A stretch of 23,509 bases of DNA from JACVRM01 sp046262315. Lineage in GTDB: Bacteria > Actinomycetota > Thermoleophilia > Gaiellales > Gaiellaceae. The DNA lies in assembly GCA_046262315.1 (NCBI GenBank), contig JBHEMZ010000063.1, positions 1 through 23,509 of the forward strand, read 5' to 3'. This document shows positions 1 to 7,534 of this stretch, one piece after another. The position numbers were made by a program, and so were the translations under genes. The notes beneath the pieces were generated by a model that was not told the DNA's origin, searched no databases, and saw only the letters and a list, made by a program, of their open reading frames with translations. How positions within the stretch are numbered: position 1 is the stretch's first letter; each line of letters starts with the position of its first letter.

Positions 1-108
1 TGGAACGAGATCGCCGAGCCGTTCGACTGGCGCTTCACCCGCGACGACCTCGCCGCCCTGCTCGCGCGCATCGCAGCGCACAAGCCTCAGCTCCAGCTGG
101 CCGCGTGA
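1..108 (+). CDS. IS630-family transposase, C-terminal end (partial)
   Basis: The window opens inside a reading frame of 35 codons ending in TGA at 106-108. It encodes a tail with NEIAEPFDWRFTRDDL followed by a short helix. The pattern 'N-x-x-x-x-P-F-x-W-x-(F/Y)-T' is the usual C-terminus of IS630-type DDE transposases, which cut and join insertion sequence ends at TA targets. The catalytic part lies outside the window, so an intact element cannot be judged. The short stretch after the stop (about 109-140) may belong to the element end, but no terminal repeat can be confirmed without the other side. The family call rests on this tail only. Confidence 0.6.
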   Translation, partial: WNEIAEPFDWRFTRDDLAALLARIAAHKPQLQLAA

Positions 109-144
109 CGGTGAGCGAACTTACGGCCGGGAGCACTTAGGACG

Positions 145-172
145 CGTGCGCGGGCGCGCTCGCCCGCGCACG
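145..172. terminator. Strong GC-rich hairpin after the transposase
   Basis: Positions 145-156 and 161-172 are perfect reverse complements (12 bp) around a 4-base loop, 37 bases after the transposase stop. There is no T-run on either side. It could stop transcription leaving the transposase before the secreted-protein gene, or be part of the insertion sequence end. The structure is seen directly; the role is inferred. Confidence 0.45.
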
Positions 173-356
173 ACGCCAATCCTCACGCGCGATAGTCGCC
201 CGTGGCCACTTTCGGCGACTTGGGTTGTGGTGGGTTGCGTCTAGATAAACCTCCTAGAAGCTGTTATAAGCGGTCAGGTCAGACGGCTCGACGCTGACTG
301 CGCTAGGGGTGAGCCCGCCTGCGCCGGCCCGTGAAGGTTCTGCATGGAGGTGCGGG

Positions 357-3300
357 ATGTGGTTCGCGTTTCCACGGGCCGGGCGCCGGTGGCGCTTTGA
401 GCTCGTCCTTGTTGTGGTGCTCGCTTGCTTCGTGGGCGTCCCCGCGGCCGGCGCCGGCAACGAGGATGTGAACCCCGACCGGTCGACGCTCGATGCCTCC
501 GATCCGGACGGTGCGTCGGGCGGACGGATCAACGGCTTGGCCGAGGTGCCGGGGACCAACCAGACCTTCTACGCCGCGACGGAATGGGGCGGCCTGTACA
601 GGACGACGAACGGGGGCCTCAACTGGGCGCCGCTCAACCTGCACCGGCCGACCGCTGCCTGGGATGTCGCCGTCGACCCGTCCAACACCAATCGCGTCTA
701 CGCGACGTCCTTCTACGACGGGCGCGCGGCGCCGCTCTCGGGCATCAACGTCAGTACCGACGCCGGCGCCACGTGGACGCATCCGGCCACGGCGAACCCG
801 CCGGCTGCGTTCAACTGTGCGGCCGCTCGCCGGAACGAGCCGTCCGCCTTCGGGATCTCCGTCGACCCGGCGACCAACGCAAACGTGTACGTAGGTACCA
901 ACTGCGGGGTCGCGATCAGCACAGACTCCGGCGGCACCTGGACCTACGTCGACCCGACCCCGGCCTCGACGGCGAGCGATGTCTGGGACGTCGTCGTCCA
1001 CGACGGCGGCCTCATCGACGTCTGCGGCGACGACGGCCATCTACGGTCCACGAACGGCGGGACGAGCTGGACGGCGTCCACGGGGCTTCCGAACGGTCTG
1101 TGCTCGCTCGCGGTCTCCCCGGACGAGTCATACGTGCTCTTCGCGGTCGCGTCGGACAACGTCTTTTACGAGACGGACAACGCGAACGCGGCCAACCCCA
1201 CCTGGGCGGCGCGCGGCAGCCCTGAGATGAATCGCCGCCAGGGCCGGATTCCGTTCGTGGCGACCAACCAGCGGCCCGGCGCGGCCTTCGACCTGTGGTT
1301 CAGCGACGTCTCCCTGTACCGCGACGGCTGCACGACGCCCAGCCCGGCGGCCGCCGGCGGCACGCCGCGCTGCCCGATCGGCTACACCACGGCGCCGTGC
1401 CCGGGCTGTACGCCGGCAGTGACGTACGCAACCCCTCCGACGGGTTGGGCGGGGCCGTTCACGCGGACCGCCGGAGCCCACGACGACGCCGGCGACATCG
1501 CCTTCGACACGCAGGGCGGGGCCGACCGCTGCCCGGAGCTCTACAGCTCGGACGGCGGCGTCTACTACAACACCGACAACGGCGGCGACTGCCACAACCC
1601 GAACTGGGAGCAGCCGAACGTCACGCCGCACGCGACCTGGTTGTTCTCGATGGCCGGTGTCAACGTCGCCGGCGACGCAAACGAGAACTTCTATTTCGGC
1701 CTGCAGGACGACGGCTCGTTCTTCACGATGAACCTCGGTGCCGCGACGCCGGGGTGGACGAACGCGGACTGTTGCGACATTTTCGACTTCGTGGCCGACG
1801 CGACACGGGTCGTGCGCACGACCTGCTGCGTCAACCGCCAGGCCACGCTGCGCCGCTCCGCGACGAACCTGAGCGGGTCCGTGGCCGTGTCGACCCAGCC
1901 GCCGGGGACGATGCCGCAGTTCAACTTCCTCGACTTCATCGACCAGTACGGCGCCAACAACTACGCGGCGGTGACGAACCAGGGCCTCTACTTGACGACC
2001 GACATCACGGCGAATCCGACTGTCTGGACGCAGATGGGGGCCGGCACGACGCCGGCCGGCGGCTTCTGTGGCGTCCAGGCGGGCGTCAGCGGAGCCACGA
2101 TCAGCTTCTACGCGCAGACCGCCTGCCCGGCCGGGCGGAGCGGCAACACGTCGCAACTCTGGCGATTCGACGGAACGACGGCGAGCGGCACGTGGACGAA
2201 CGTCACGCCCGTCGGGCAGGTGCACGTCTGGGCCGTCGACCCGAACAACCCCGGGCGCCTCTACATGGCGAACGGAACCGGGACGTTCTTCTCGACCGAC
2301 AGCGGGGCCACCTGGACGTCGGATCCCGAGCTCGACGCCCTGATGCGGGGCGGCGGAGACTTCCCCTACACGAACCAGCGGGGGCCGACGAACTTCACCG
2401 GCTTCAACGGCTACATCCAGCCGAGCCTCTTCGCCTTCGACCCCGAGAACGCGAACACCATCGTTGCCGGCGGCCGTGATTCGGGCGTCTTCCTCTCCGT
2501 CGACGGCGGCACGAACTGGAGCCTCGTCACGAACCCGCGCACGCCCGGGAACACGGGGCTCACCCACCTGCCGCGACCGTACTTCGCCTACTTCGACCGC
2601 GAGCCGGCGTCGCAGCTGCTCGTCTACGTCGGTACCGAAGGCCGCGGCGTCTGGCGCATCCGCCTGACGCTGCCCGTCGCCGACGCGGGCGGGCCCTACT
2701 CGACCCAGGAGGGGACGGATAAAGTCCTGGACGGGAGCGGGTCGAGCGATCCCGACGGTGGCGCGCTCACCTACCAGTGGGATCTCGACGAGGACGGCGT
2801 CTACGGCGAGGCTGGTGAGACCGGCGTCAACCCGACCTTCACAAGCGTCGGCCAGGATCGGGTCTGGAACGTCTGCCTGAAGGTGACCGACCCGGACGGC
2901 GGCTACGACGTCGACTGCACCACGGTCACGGTCACGAACGTCGCTCCGAGTGTAGTGGACCTGGCGTCGAACGGGCCCAAGCCGGAGAACTCGGCGATCA
3001 CCGTGACCGGCAAGATCACCGATCCGGGGTGGCTCGAGACTCTGACGGCCACGATCGACTGGGGTGACGGCACGCCCGAGCAGACCATCATGGGCGGCAC
3101 GCTGGAGAACGTCAGACCGGACGCGACGCTGACGTTCAGCGTCTCGCATACCTACGGTGACGACGGTGTCTTCACCGCCCAGGTCTGCGGCCAGGACGAC
3201 GACACCGAGACGTGCCAGAACATCGCCCTGACCGTCACGAACGTCAACCCGACGGCCACGATCGACCAGACGGGCACCGTGCTGATCAACGGCATCCCGG

Positions 3301-4025
3301 TCTTCATCACGAACGCCGGGAACTCGATCACGCTCAAGGGGCGCTCGACCGACCCGGGGAGCGACGACCTGACGCTCACCTGGGACTGGGACGACGGCCC
3401 GCCGGCGCCGGACGTCAGCACGCTGTACCTGAACGATCCCTCGATCAACCCCGATCCGGACCCGAGCCCGACCATCAACCCGCGTGACGTCACCGACGAG
3501 CAGGTCCACGCGTTCGCCGCGTGCCTGTACACCGTGACCTTCGCGGCGGCCGACGACGACTCGGGCACGGCGTCGGCTTCGGTGAAGTTGATCGTGACCG
3601 GCAACGCCACCAAGCCGCGCTCGTCGGGATACTGGCAGCATCAGTACCGCGCCAAGCCGCCGATCGACTTCACCATCGAGACGCTCGAGTGCTACCTCGA
3701 GATCGTCAACTTCGTCAGCAACGTGTTCAGCGAGACGAGGCCGGCCGCGACGATACCGGCGGCCTGGGAAGTGCTGAAGATGGGCGGCGGAACGACCGCC
3801 AGAGACCACCTCGACCGCGAGCTGATGGAGGCGCTGCTGAACTTCGCGAACGGTGGCGTCAAGTACAACCAGCTCGTGGATACCAACAACGACCACACGA
3901 ACGACACCCCGTTCCTGGCGGTGATCGTCAGCGCCGAGACCGTTCGCAACGATCCGGCCTCGACGAAGAAGCAGCTCACCCAGTGGAGGCAGATCCTCCA
4001 GCAGCTGAACGCCGGTGCCAGCTAG
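357..4025 (+). CDS. Large secreted beta-propeller (BNR/YCF48-like) and PKD-domain protein
   Basis: An exported protein of 1222 residues, likely acting at the cell surface in binding or adhesion; no enzymatic role can be assigned. The start at 357 is chosen because GGAGG (346-350) lies 6 bases upstream; a GTG at 309 in the same frame lacks such a site. A signal peptide has basic residues, then LVLVVVLACFVGV, then AGAG. Residues of about 50-770 carry Asp-box/BNR-type motifs (TTNGGLNW, STDAGATW, STDSGGTW, STNGGTSW, STDSGATW, VDGGTNW), typical of sialidase/VPS10/YCF48-like propellers. Three PKD-like Ig domains follow at about 774-867, 868-965 and 966-1080 (DGSGSSDPDGG, TIDWGDG, TWDWDDG). The last 140 residues form a separate helical domain beginning SSGYWQHQYR. 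A 10-bp hairpin follows the stop. The propeller could be a sialidase relative, but no catalytic set was identified. Confidence 0.9.
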   Translation: MWFAFPRAGRRWRFELVLVVVLACFVGVPAAGAGNEDVNPDRSTLDASDPDGASGGRINGLAEVPGTNQTFYAATEWGGLYRTTNGGLNWAPLNLHRPTAAWDVAVDPSNTNRVYATSFYDGRAAPLSGINVSTDAGATWTHPATANPPAAFNCAAARRNEPSAFGISVDPATNANVYVGTNCGVAISTDSGGTWTYVDPTPASTASDVWDVVVHDGGLIDVCGDDGHLRSTNGGTSWTASTGLPNGLCSLAVSPDESYVLFAVASDNVFYETDNANAANPTWAARGSPEMNRRQGRIPFVATNQRPGAAFDLWFSDVSLYRDGCTTPSPAAAGGTPRCPIGYTTAPCPGCTPAVTYATPPTGWAGPFTRTAGAHDDAGDIAFDTQGGADRCPELYSSDGGVYYNTDNGGDCHNPNWEQPNVTPHATWLFSMAGVNVAGDANENFYFGLQDDGSFFTMNLGAATPGWTNADCCDIFDFVADATRVVRTTCCVNRQATLRRSATNLSGSVAVSTQPPGTMPQFNFLDFIDQYGANNYAAVTNQGLYLTTDITANPTVWTQMGAGTTPAGGFCGVQAGVSGATISFYAQTACPAGRSGNTSQLWRFDGTTASGTWTNVTPVGQVHVWAVDPNNPGRLYMANGTGTFFSTDSGATWTSDPELDALMRGGGDFPYTNQRGPTNFTGFNGYIQPSLFAFDPENANTIVAGGRDSGVFLSVDGGTNWSLVTNPRTPGNTGLTHLPRPYFAYFDREPASQLLVYVGTEGRGVWRIRLTLPVADAGGPYSTQEGTDKVLDGSGSSDPDGGALTYQWDLDEDGVYGEAGETGVNPTFTSVGQDRVWNVCLKVTDPDGGYDVDCTTVTVTNVAPSVVDLASNGPKPENSAITVTGKITDPGWLETLTATIDWGDGTPEQTIMGGTLENVRPDATLTFSVSHTYGDDGVFTAQVCGQDDDTETCQNIALTVTNVNPTATIDQTGTVLINGIPVFITNAGNSITLKGRSTDPGSDDLTLTWDWDDGPPAPDVSTLYLNDPSINPDPDPSPTINPRDVTDEQVHAFAACLYTVTFAAADDDSGTASASVKLIVTGNATKPRSSGYWQHQYRAKPPIDFTIETLECYLEIVNFVSNVFSETRPAATIPAAWEVLKMGGGTTARDHLDRELMEALLNFANGGVKYNQLVDTNNDHTNDTPFLAVIVSAETVRNDPASTKKQLTQWRQILQQLNAGAS

Positions 4026-4764
4026 CAGGAGCCGGCTGCGACGGAGGGCGGACCACGGTTCGCCCTCCGTCCCCTCCGCCCGCCGCGCCCTCCAGTCGTG
4101 GCGGGCGGGTGCCTGCGCAGCTTCTGCGGCCGTCTGTCTGACCGGCGCTGCGGCCGCCGCGGCAGGGCCGGGCGTCCGGGCGGCAGACTGTGCGCCCGGC
4201 GAGTTGAAGAGCGTCTATCGCGGCGAGACGAGGTGTCTCGACCTGCAGGCCAGGCAAACGATCTTCCGTGCCGATCTTCGTCTGCGCGACGCAGGGGTGC
4301 CGGGTGCGGACGCCGTGACGATGCAACGCCATCGCGTCTCGGCACGGACGCTGGGACTCGTCGTGCGCGAGGGGCTCCTCGAGAACTGGCCCCGTCCGGC
4401 ACCCCCAACGCTCCCGCCCGGGGTGCCGGTGCTCGCCGTCGGCGGGCAGCCGCGCGCCTCGGCCCTGGCGGTCTCCCGGCAGTGCAAGGAGTCGCTCCTC
4501 GGCCGCTCGTACGCTCGCCTACGCTGGAAGCCCGTCGGAACGGGCGTGCAGCGCGTCGTCGTGACGATCTTCCGCGCCGGCTTCGAGACGGGCAATTTCG
4601 AGGTGAGCGGGCCGGTCGGCCCACGCGTCGGCTCGATCACGTGGTATCGGGTGCACGGACAGGCAATCCACCGTTGGCGCGTACTGACCCGCACCCCGCG
4701 CGGCTGGGTTCCGAGCGTCACCGTCGCGTTCCGCGGGCCGCCGTGCATCGTCAGCGGTCCCTAG
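4015..4764 (+). CDS. Secreted hypothetical protein, start uncertain
   Basis: I do not recognise a family. The frame encodes up to 249 residues: a basic N-terminus rich in Arg, an Ala-rich hydrophobic stretch (about 32-52) that looks like a signal peptide ending near VRAADC, and a mature part of about 190 residues with four cysteines (about 59, 74, 154 and 245), which could form two disulfides outside the cell. The GTG at 4015 overlaps the end of the previous gene by 11 bases and has no clear ribosome binding site. No better ATG, GTG or TTG lies between it and the signal peptide, so it would depend on coupling to the upstream gene, across a hairpin at 4041-4070. The C-terminal half is rich in beta-type alternation. 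That it is a coding region is likely; the exact start is not settled. Confidence 0.55.
   Translation: MPASRSRLRRRADHGSPSVPSARRALQSWRAGACAASAAVCLTGAAAAAAGPGVRAADCAPGELKSVYRGETRCLDLQARQTIFRADLRLRDAGVPGADAVTMQRHRVSARTLGLVVREGLLENWPRPAPPTLPPGVPVLAVGGQPRASALAVSRQCKESLLGRSYARLRWKPVGTGVQRVVVTIFRAGFETGNFEVSGPVGPRVGSITWYRVHGQAIHRWRVLTRTPRGWVPSVTVAFRGPPCIVSGP
4041..4070 (+). terminator. Hairpin just after the propeller/PKD gene
   Basis: ACGGAGGGCG at 4041-4050 and its exact reverse complement at 4061-4070 flank a 10-base loop, 15 bases after the stop at 4025. The following bases are C-rich rather than T-rich. It fits a factor-independent-like stop for the long gene, but it also lies inside the first codons of the overlapping downstream frame, so it could instead control entry into that gene. 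Confidence 0.5.
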
Positions 4765-4820
4765 CACGGCGACCGCGCAGGCGCACTAGGCCGAGGAACC
4801 TCGGTTCGCGCTCATGCCGC

Positions 4821-4849
4821 TTGACGCGCGCCGCCGACGGCGAGAGGAT
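4821..4849 (+). promoter_or_regulatory. Candidate sigma-70-type promoter
   Basis: TTGACG at 4821-4826 and GAGGAT at 4844-4849 are separated by 17 bases, the standard spacing. The predicted start of transcription near 4856 would give a leader of about 23 bases carrying the AAAGGAGG ribosome binding site of the short ORF at 4879. The -35 matches well and the -10 only partly. Confidence 0.4.
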
Positions 4850-4878
4850 CGGTCGACCCCGCCCGAAAGGAGGTTCCC

Positions 4879-5064
4879 ATGGACCAACCGCGGCAGGTCT
4901 TCGACCGTGTGACCGCGGGGATCAACGCCCACGACCCCGAAGGCATCGCGGCGTGCTACACGGAGGACGCGGTGGTACACGACCCGTTCGGCACGACCCG
5001 CGACGACGGCCTGATCTCTCTGGCCGACGCCGACCCGCTTCACCGCGGCTGGGCGCTCCGGTGA
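4879..5064 (+). CDS. Short SnoaL-like (NTF2 fold) protein, probably truncated
   Basis: A 61-residue product with a near-perfect ribosome binding site (AAAGGAGG, 4866-4873) ahead of ATG. Residues 1-40 look like the beginning of a SnoaL-like/NTF2-fold domain (VFDRVTAGINAHDPEGIAACYTED, then AVVHDPFG), a fold used by small hydrolases, isomerases and polyketide cyclases that normally runs to 110-140 residues. After about residue 40 the similarity stops and the frame ends soon after. None of the other frames downstream continues the domain convincingly. It is therefore most likely the 5-prime remnant of a deleted gene that still has a good promoter and ribosome binding site, although a true short protein cannot be excluded. 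Confidence 0.5.
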   Translation: MDQPRQVFDRVTAGINAHDPEGIAACYTEDAVVHDPFGTTRDDGLISLADADPLHRGWALR

Positions 5065-5081
5065 CGAGCGCCCGGCCGCCA

Positions 5082-5113
5082 CACTTTCGGCGCGTTTCCG
5101 GCACACACGCGTG
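5082..5113. repeat. Second copy of the short dispersed intergenic sequence
   Basis: Shares the 12-base core and most of the following 20 bases with 15151-15182. It sits just past the truncated SnoaL-like ORF in a 170-base gap (5065-5234) before the HAD gene end; apart from a 6-bp hairpin at 5168-5182, I see nothing else in that gap. Confidence 0.4.
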
Positions 5114-5234
5114 CGCCCGACGTCGATAGGCTCGCAGTGGGGAGGAGGCCGGGGACGCCTGCCGTGGTGTCCCGAGGGGACATGTCTCTCGGCGGTGCGT
5201 CCGTGCCCGCCCTCGGCGCGACGGCCGCGCGCGT

Positions 5235-5897
5235 TCAGCCTCCACCCGCGGACTCCACGGTCCGCGGCGTCAGCTCCGCGAGCGACTCGATGACGAGATG
5301 GGCTGCCCCGAGGGCCTCAGCGCCCGGCGGAAACCGCCGGTTCGGCACGGCGATCACACGCATCCCCGCGCTCACCGCAGACAGGATGCCGTTGCGCGAG
5401 TCCTCCACTGCCACGACTCTCGCAGCCGCCACGCCGAGGCCACGGGCCGCCTCCAGGTAGGCGTCGGGCGCCGGCTTGCCCCGCTCGACCTCCTCCGAAG
5501 AAACAGTGACAGAGAAGAGCCGATCGAGGCCCGACAACGAGAGCGCGAGATCGATGAGCGCCCGGTTCGAGGACGACGCGAGCCCGAGCGGCCAGGGCGC
5601 CGCCAGCTGCTTCACGGCCTCGACGGCGCCGTCCACGAGCGGCAGCCGGCGCCGGAACGAGGCCTCGATGCGCTCGACGATGAGCTGGGAGATCGCGTCG
5701 GGCTCCTCCGCGAGTCCGATCACATCGTGCATGTAGCGCGACCACTCGCGCGAGCTCATGCCCATCATGTCGCGCTGCGCGCGGGCGTGCCAGCGGCCGC
5801 CCCGCTCGCGCGCCAGGCCCTCCCGCACCTCGTCCCAGAGCGTCTCCGTGTCGAGCAGCAGCCCGTCGAGGTCGAAAACGACCGCCTCGACGATCAC
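5235..5897 (-). CDS. HAD-superfamily hydrolase (phosphatase/phosphoglucomutase-like)
   Basis: A 220-residue cytoplasmic HAD hydrolase that probably removes phosphate from a small metabolite or, less likely, interconverts sugar phosphates. Motif I is FDLDG with Asp9 (nucleophile) and Asp11 (acid/base); motif II lies in LASSSN (about 107-111); motif III Lys141 sits in GKPAPDAY; motif IV is VEDS with Glu165 and Asp166. The helical cap between about 18 and 85 is the C1 type of the beta-phosphoglucomutase/DOG phosphatase branch. The start is the GTG at 5897, because the motif begins directly after it and it overlaps the flavin reductase stop as GTGA, which suggests coupled translation. Substrate cannot be read from the sequence. 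Confidence 0.88.
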   Translation of the reverse strand: MIVEAVVFDLDGLLLDTETLWDEVREGLARERGGRWHARAQRDMMGMSSREWSRYMHDVIGLAEEPDAISQLIVERIEASFRRRLPLVDGAVEAVKQLAAPWPLGLASSSNRALIDLALSLSGLDRLFSVTVSSEEVERGKPAPDAYLEAARGLGVAAARVVAVEDSRNGILSAVSAGMRVIAVPNRRFPPGAEALGAAHLVIESLAELTPRTVESAGGG

Positions 5898-6370
5898 ACG
5901 CTCTCGTACCCGCCGCGCACGTAGGTGAGCCCGGGACCGTCGCGTCCCAGCTCGAGCGACTCGACCGAGGCGACGAAGATGGTGTGGTCGCCGGCCTCGT
6001 ACTGGGAGCGCGTGACGCATTCGAGCCACGCCAGCGCACCGTCAATGAGCGGCTCGTCGCCCGGTCCGCCGCGCAGCGGGATGCCGGCCCACGCGACTAC
6101 CGGCGGCAACCCGCTCCGCGCGAAATGCTGCGCGAGCCTCTGCTGATCCCCCGCCAGCACGCTCGCCACAAAGCGCCCCGCCTGTCGCAGCGGCTCGTAG
6201 ATCGAGGACTGTAGCCCGATCGATATGCCCACGAGCGGCGGCTCGAGCGACAGCGAGACGAGCGAGCCCACCGTGATCCCGAAACGCTCCTCGTCCACCG
6301 CTACCGTCACGACCGCGACGCCGGCCGGGAAGCGGCGCATGGCAGCCCGCAAATCGTCCCCGCCCACCAC
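5894..6370 (-). CDS. Flavin reductase-like domain protein (FMN-binding)
   Basis: 158 residues of the flavin reductase-like (HpaC/NADH:FMN oxidoreductase) family. These proteins reduce FMN or FAD with NAD(P)H, often feeding a monooxygenase. The typical beginning is present (LRAAMRRFPAGVAVVTV, then GITVGSLVSLSLEPPLVGISI) and so is the later SSIYEPLRQAGRFVASVL with LAQHFA. The domain fills the protein. No partner oxygenase is encoded nearby; the only coupled gene is the HAD hydrolase, overlapping by 4 bases. The GTG at 6370 is not preceded by a ribosome binding site, but TATGAT stands exactly 6 bases before it, so the transcript may begin at the start codon. A second GTG follows immediately and could also serve. 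Confidence 0.88.
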   Translation of the reverse strand: MVGGDDLRAAMRRFPAGVAVVTVAVDEERFGITVGSLVSLSLEPPLVGISIGLQSSIYEPLRQAGRFVASVLAGDQQRLAQHFARSGLPPVVAWAGIPLRGGPGDEPLIDGALAWLECVTRSQYEAGDHTIFVASVESLELGRDGPGLTYVRGGYESV

Positions 6371-6376
6371 GCGCCG

Positions 6377-6382
6377 ATCATA
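6377..6382 (-). promoter_or_regulatory. -10 element placed for a leaderless flavin reductase mRNA
   Basis: On the minus strand TATGAT is followed by 6 bases and then the GTG start at 6370. This is the spacing expected when transcription begins at the first base of the start codon. No Shine-Dalgarno sequence is present, which agrees. No clear -35 was found. Confidence 0.45.
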
Positions 6383-6421
6383 GGGACGCGTCGACGGTAC
6401 ACCCTCCCCGGAGCGCCGTCA

Positions 6422-6463
6422 GGGAGGTGGACGCGCGCCGCCGGGCCTGCACGTCCACCTTCC
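6422..6463 (-). terminator. Terminator hairpin after tatC
   Basis: GGTGGACGCGC at 6426-6436 pairs with 6449-6459 with one G-T wobble, and the stem extends outward by about four more pairs including a wobble. It lies between the tatC stop (6468) and the flavin reductase promoter, so it most likely ends the tatA-tatC transcript. There is no T-run. Confidence 0.55.
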
Positions 6464-6467
6464 CCTA

Positions 6468-7226
6468 CTAGGAGTCCAGCGCGAGTGGGGGGACCGGCTG
6501 CCAGCGCCGCTCGTACACGTGCGCGAGCCAAACGGACGACTCGAAGAGTGCGAAGAGCGGCAGCATCATGATCGAGGTGCTGATCGGGTCGACCCCCGGC
6601 AAGAGCACCGCCAGCGTTGCCATGGCGGCGTACCCGATCCTTCGGTTACGGCGAAGCCGCGCCGCGGTCAGCAGTTTGAAGCGGACGAGCCCGAGCAGGA
6701 CCACCGGCAGCTCGAACACGAGGGCCACCGACACGAGCGCAAGCGCCACGAACGAGTAGTACTCGCTCGCCCGAATCTGGATGTCGTACAGGTTCGCGTC
6801 AAACGTGATCAGGAAGCGGATTGCCGCAGGAAGGACGATGGCGTAGGAGAACGCGAGTCCTACCGCGAAGAGCCCGGTCGCGGCGGTCACGAGCGTCGCG
6901 ACGGCCCGCCGAGCGCCCTGCTCGACAGCGGGCGCCAGGAACGCCCAGATTTGCCAGGACACGACCGGGAGCGCTAGGCAGAAACCCGCATAGACGCTCA
7001 CCTTGAGCGAGTTCATGAACGGCTCGGTGACGCCGAGCGTGACCGGCTCCCGGTCGCCCGGGAGCGGCCTGTTCAGGAGCTCGAACAGGTGCGCGCGGAA
7101 CGTGAACGCGACGGCCGACCCGGCCACTAGGGCGAGTGCCGCCACCAAGATGCGGCGGCGGAGCTCGCCGAGGTGCTCCACGAGCTCCGCGCGCTCACCA
7201 TGGTGGAGTCGGCGAAAACGGCGCAC
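6468..7226 (-). CDS. tatC: Sec-independent protein translocase subunit TatC
   Basis: The membrane receptor of the twin-arginine pathway, which exports folded proteins. The 252 residues match the family length of about 250. The conserved N-terminal block ERAELVEHLGELRRRI is followed by six hydrophobic segments. The periplasmic loop motif LGVTEPFMNSLKVSVYAGFCLALPVVSWQIWAFLAPA contains the conserved Glu and Phe-Pro contacts of the family, and the last part has GVDPISTSIMMLPLFALFE. The GTG start at 7226 shares one base with the tatA stop (TAGTG), so the two are translated together. No TatB gene is visible here; in many actinobacteria a separate TatB is encoded elsewhere. Confidence 0.97.
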   Translation of the reverse strand: MRRFRRLHHGERAELVEHLGELRRRILVAALALVAGSAVAFTFRAHLFELLNRPLPGDREPVTLGVTEPFMNSLKVSVYAGFCLALPVVSWQIWAFLAPAVEQGARRAVATLVTAATGLFAVGLAFSYAIVLPAAIRFLITFDANLYDIQIRASEYYSFVALALVSVALVFELPVVLLGLVRFKLLTAARLRRNRRIGYAAMATLAVLLPGVDPISTSIMMLPLFALFESSVWLAHVYERRWQPVPPLALDS

Positions 7227-7468
7227 TACGCGGCCTTTACACCTTCGGGCCGGCCGGCGGTGGTGACGATCGTCCGGCCCTCATCCTCGTCGACGATCAC
7301 CGGCAGCTCGAGATCCGGCTCGTCCTTGTCATCGCTGATCGACTGCTTGAACTCGCGCAGTCCGCGACCCATCGAGCGGCCCATCTCGGGAAGCCGCTTC
7401 GGGCCGAAGATGATGAGCACGACGACTCCGAGGATGAGCAGTTCGGGAAGCCCTACGAAACCTGGCAT
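7226..7468 (-). CDS. tatA: Sec-independent protein translocase subunit TatA
   Basis: Pore-forming partner of TatC. The 80-residue product has the family layout: a short N-terminus, one membrane helix (LPELLILGVVVLIIFG), the FGPKRLPEMGRSMGRGLREF hinge and amphipathic helix, and an acidic hydrophilic tail. The ATG at 7468 is preceded by GAAAGGA at a good distance. It is the first gene of the tatA-tatC pair. A hairpin upstream separates it from the ferritin-like gene, so the pair probably has its own promoter within the 60 bases before the start. Confidence 0.96.
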   Translation of the reverse strand: MPGFVGLPELLILGVVVLIIFGPKRLPEMGRSMGRGLREFKQSISDDKDEPDLELPVIVDEDEGRTIVTTAGRPEGVKAA

Positions 7469-7488
7469 TGAGAATCCTTTCGGTTGCG

Positions 7489-7522
7489 GGGTGGCCGGGA
7501 GCGCTCAGGCCCCCGGCCACCC
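7489..7522 (-). terminator. Terminator hairpin after the ferritin-like gene
   Basis: GGGTGGCCGGG at 7489-7499 and its exact complement at 7512-7522 form an 11-bp stem with a 12-base loop. It is 12 bases past the ferritin-like stop and ahead of the tatA start, so it probably isolates the two transcripts. Confidence 0.6.
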
Positions 7523-7534
7523 GGCTTGTAGTTG

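Noticed and set aside
1..240. A complete insertion sequence at the left edge
   Set aside because: Only the last 35 codons are inside the window and no inverted end could be paired.
309..356. GTG start of the propeller/PKD protein at 309
   Set aside because: No ribosome binding site; ATG at 357 has GGAGG at the right distance and gives a proper signal peptide.
357..470. Twin-arginine signal on the propeller/PKD protein (RRWRFEL)
   Set aside because: The Phe is one position too far from the RR pair and no consensus Ser/Thr precedes; an ordinary Sec signal is the better reading.
1128..3896. Very long open frame on the minus strand (about 920 codons)
   Set aside because: It lies opposite the propeller/PKD gene, is extremely rich in Arg, Val and Gly and has no domain; it is a by-product of GC-rich codon use.
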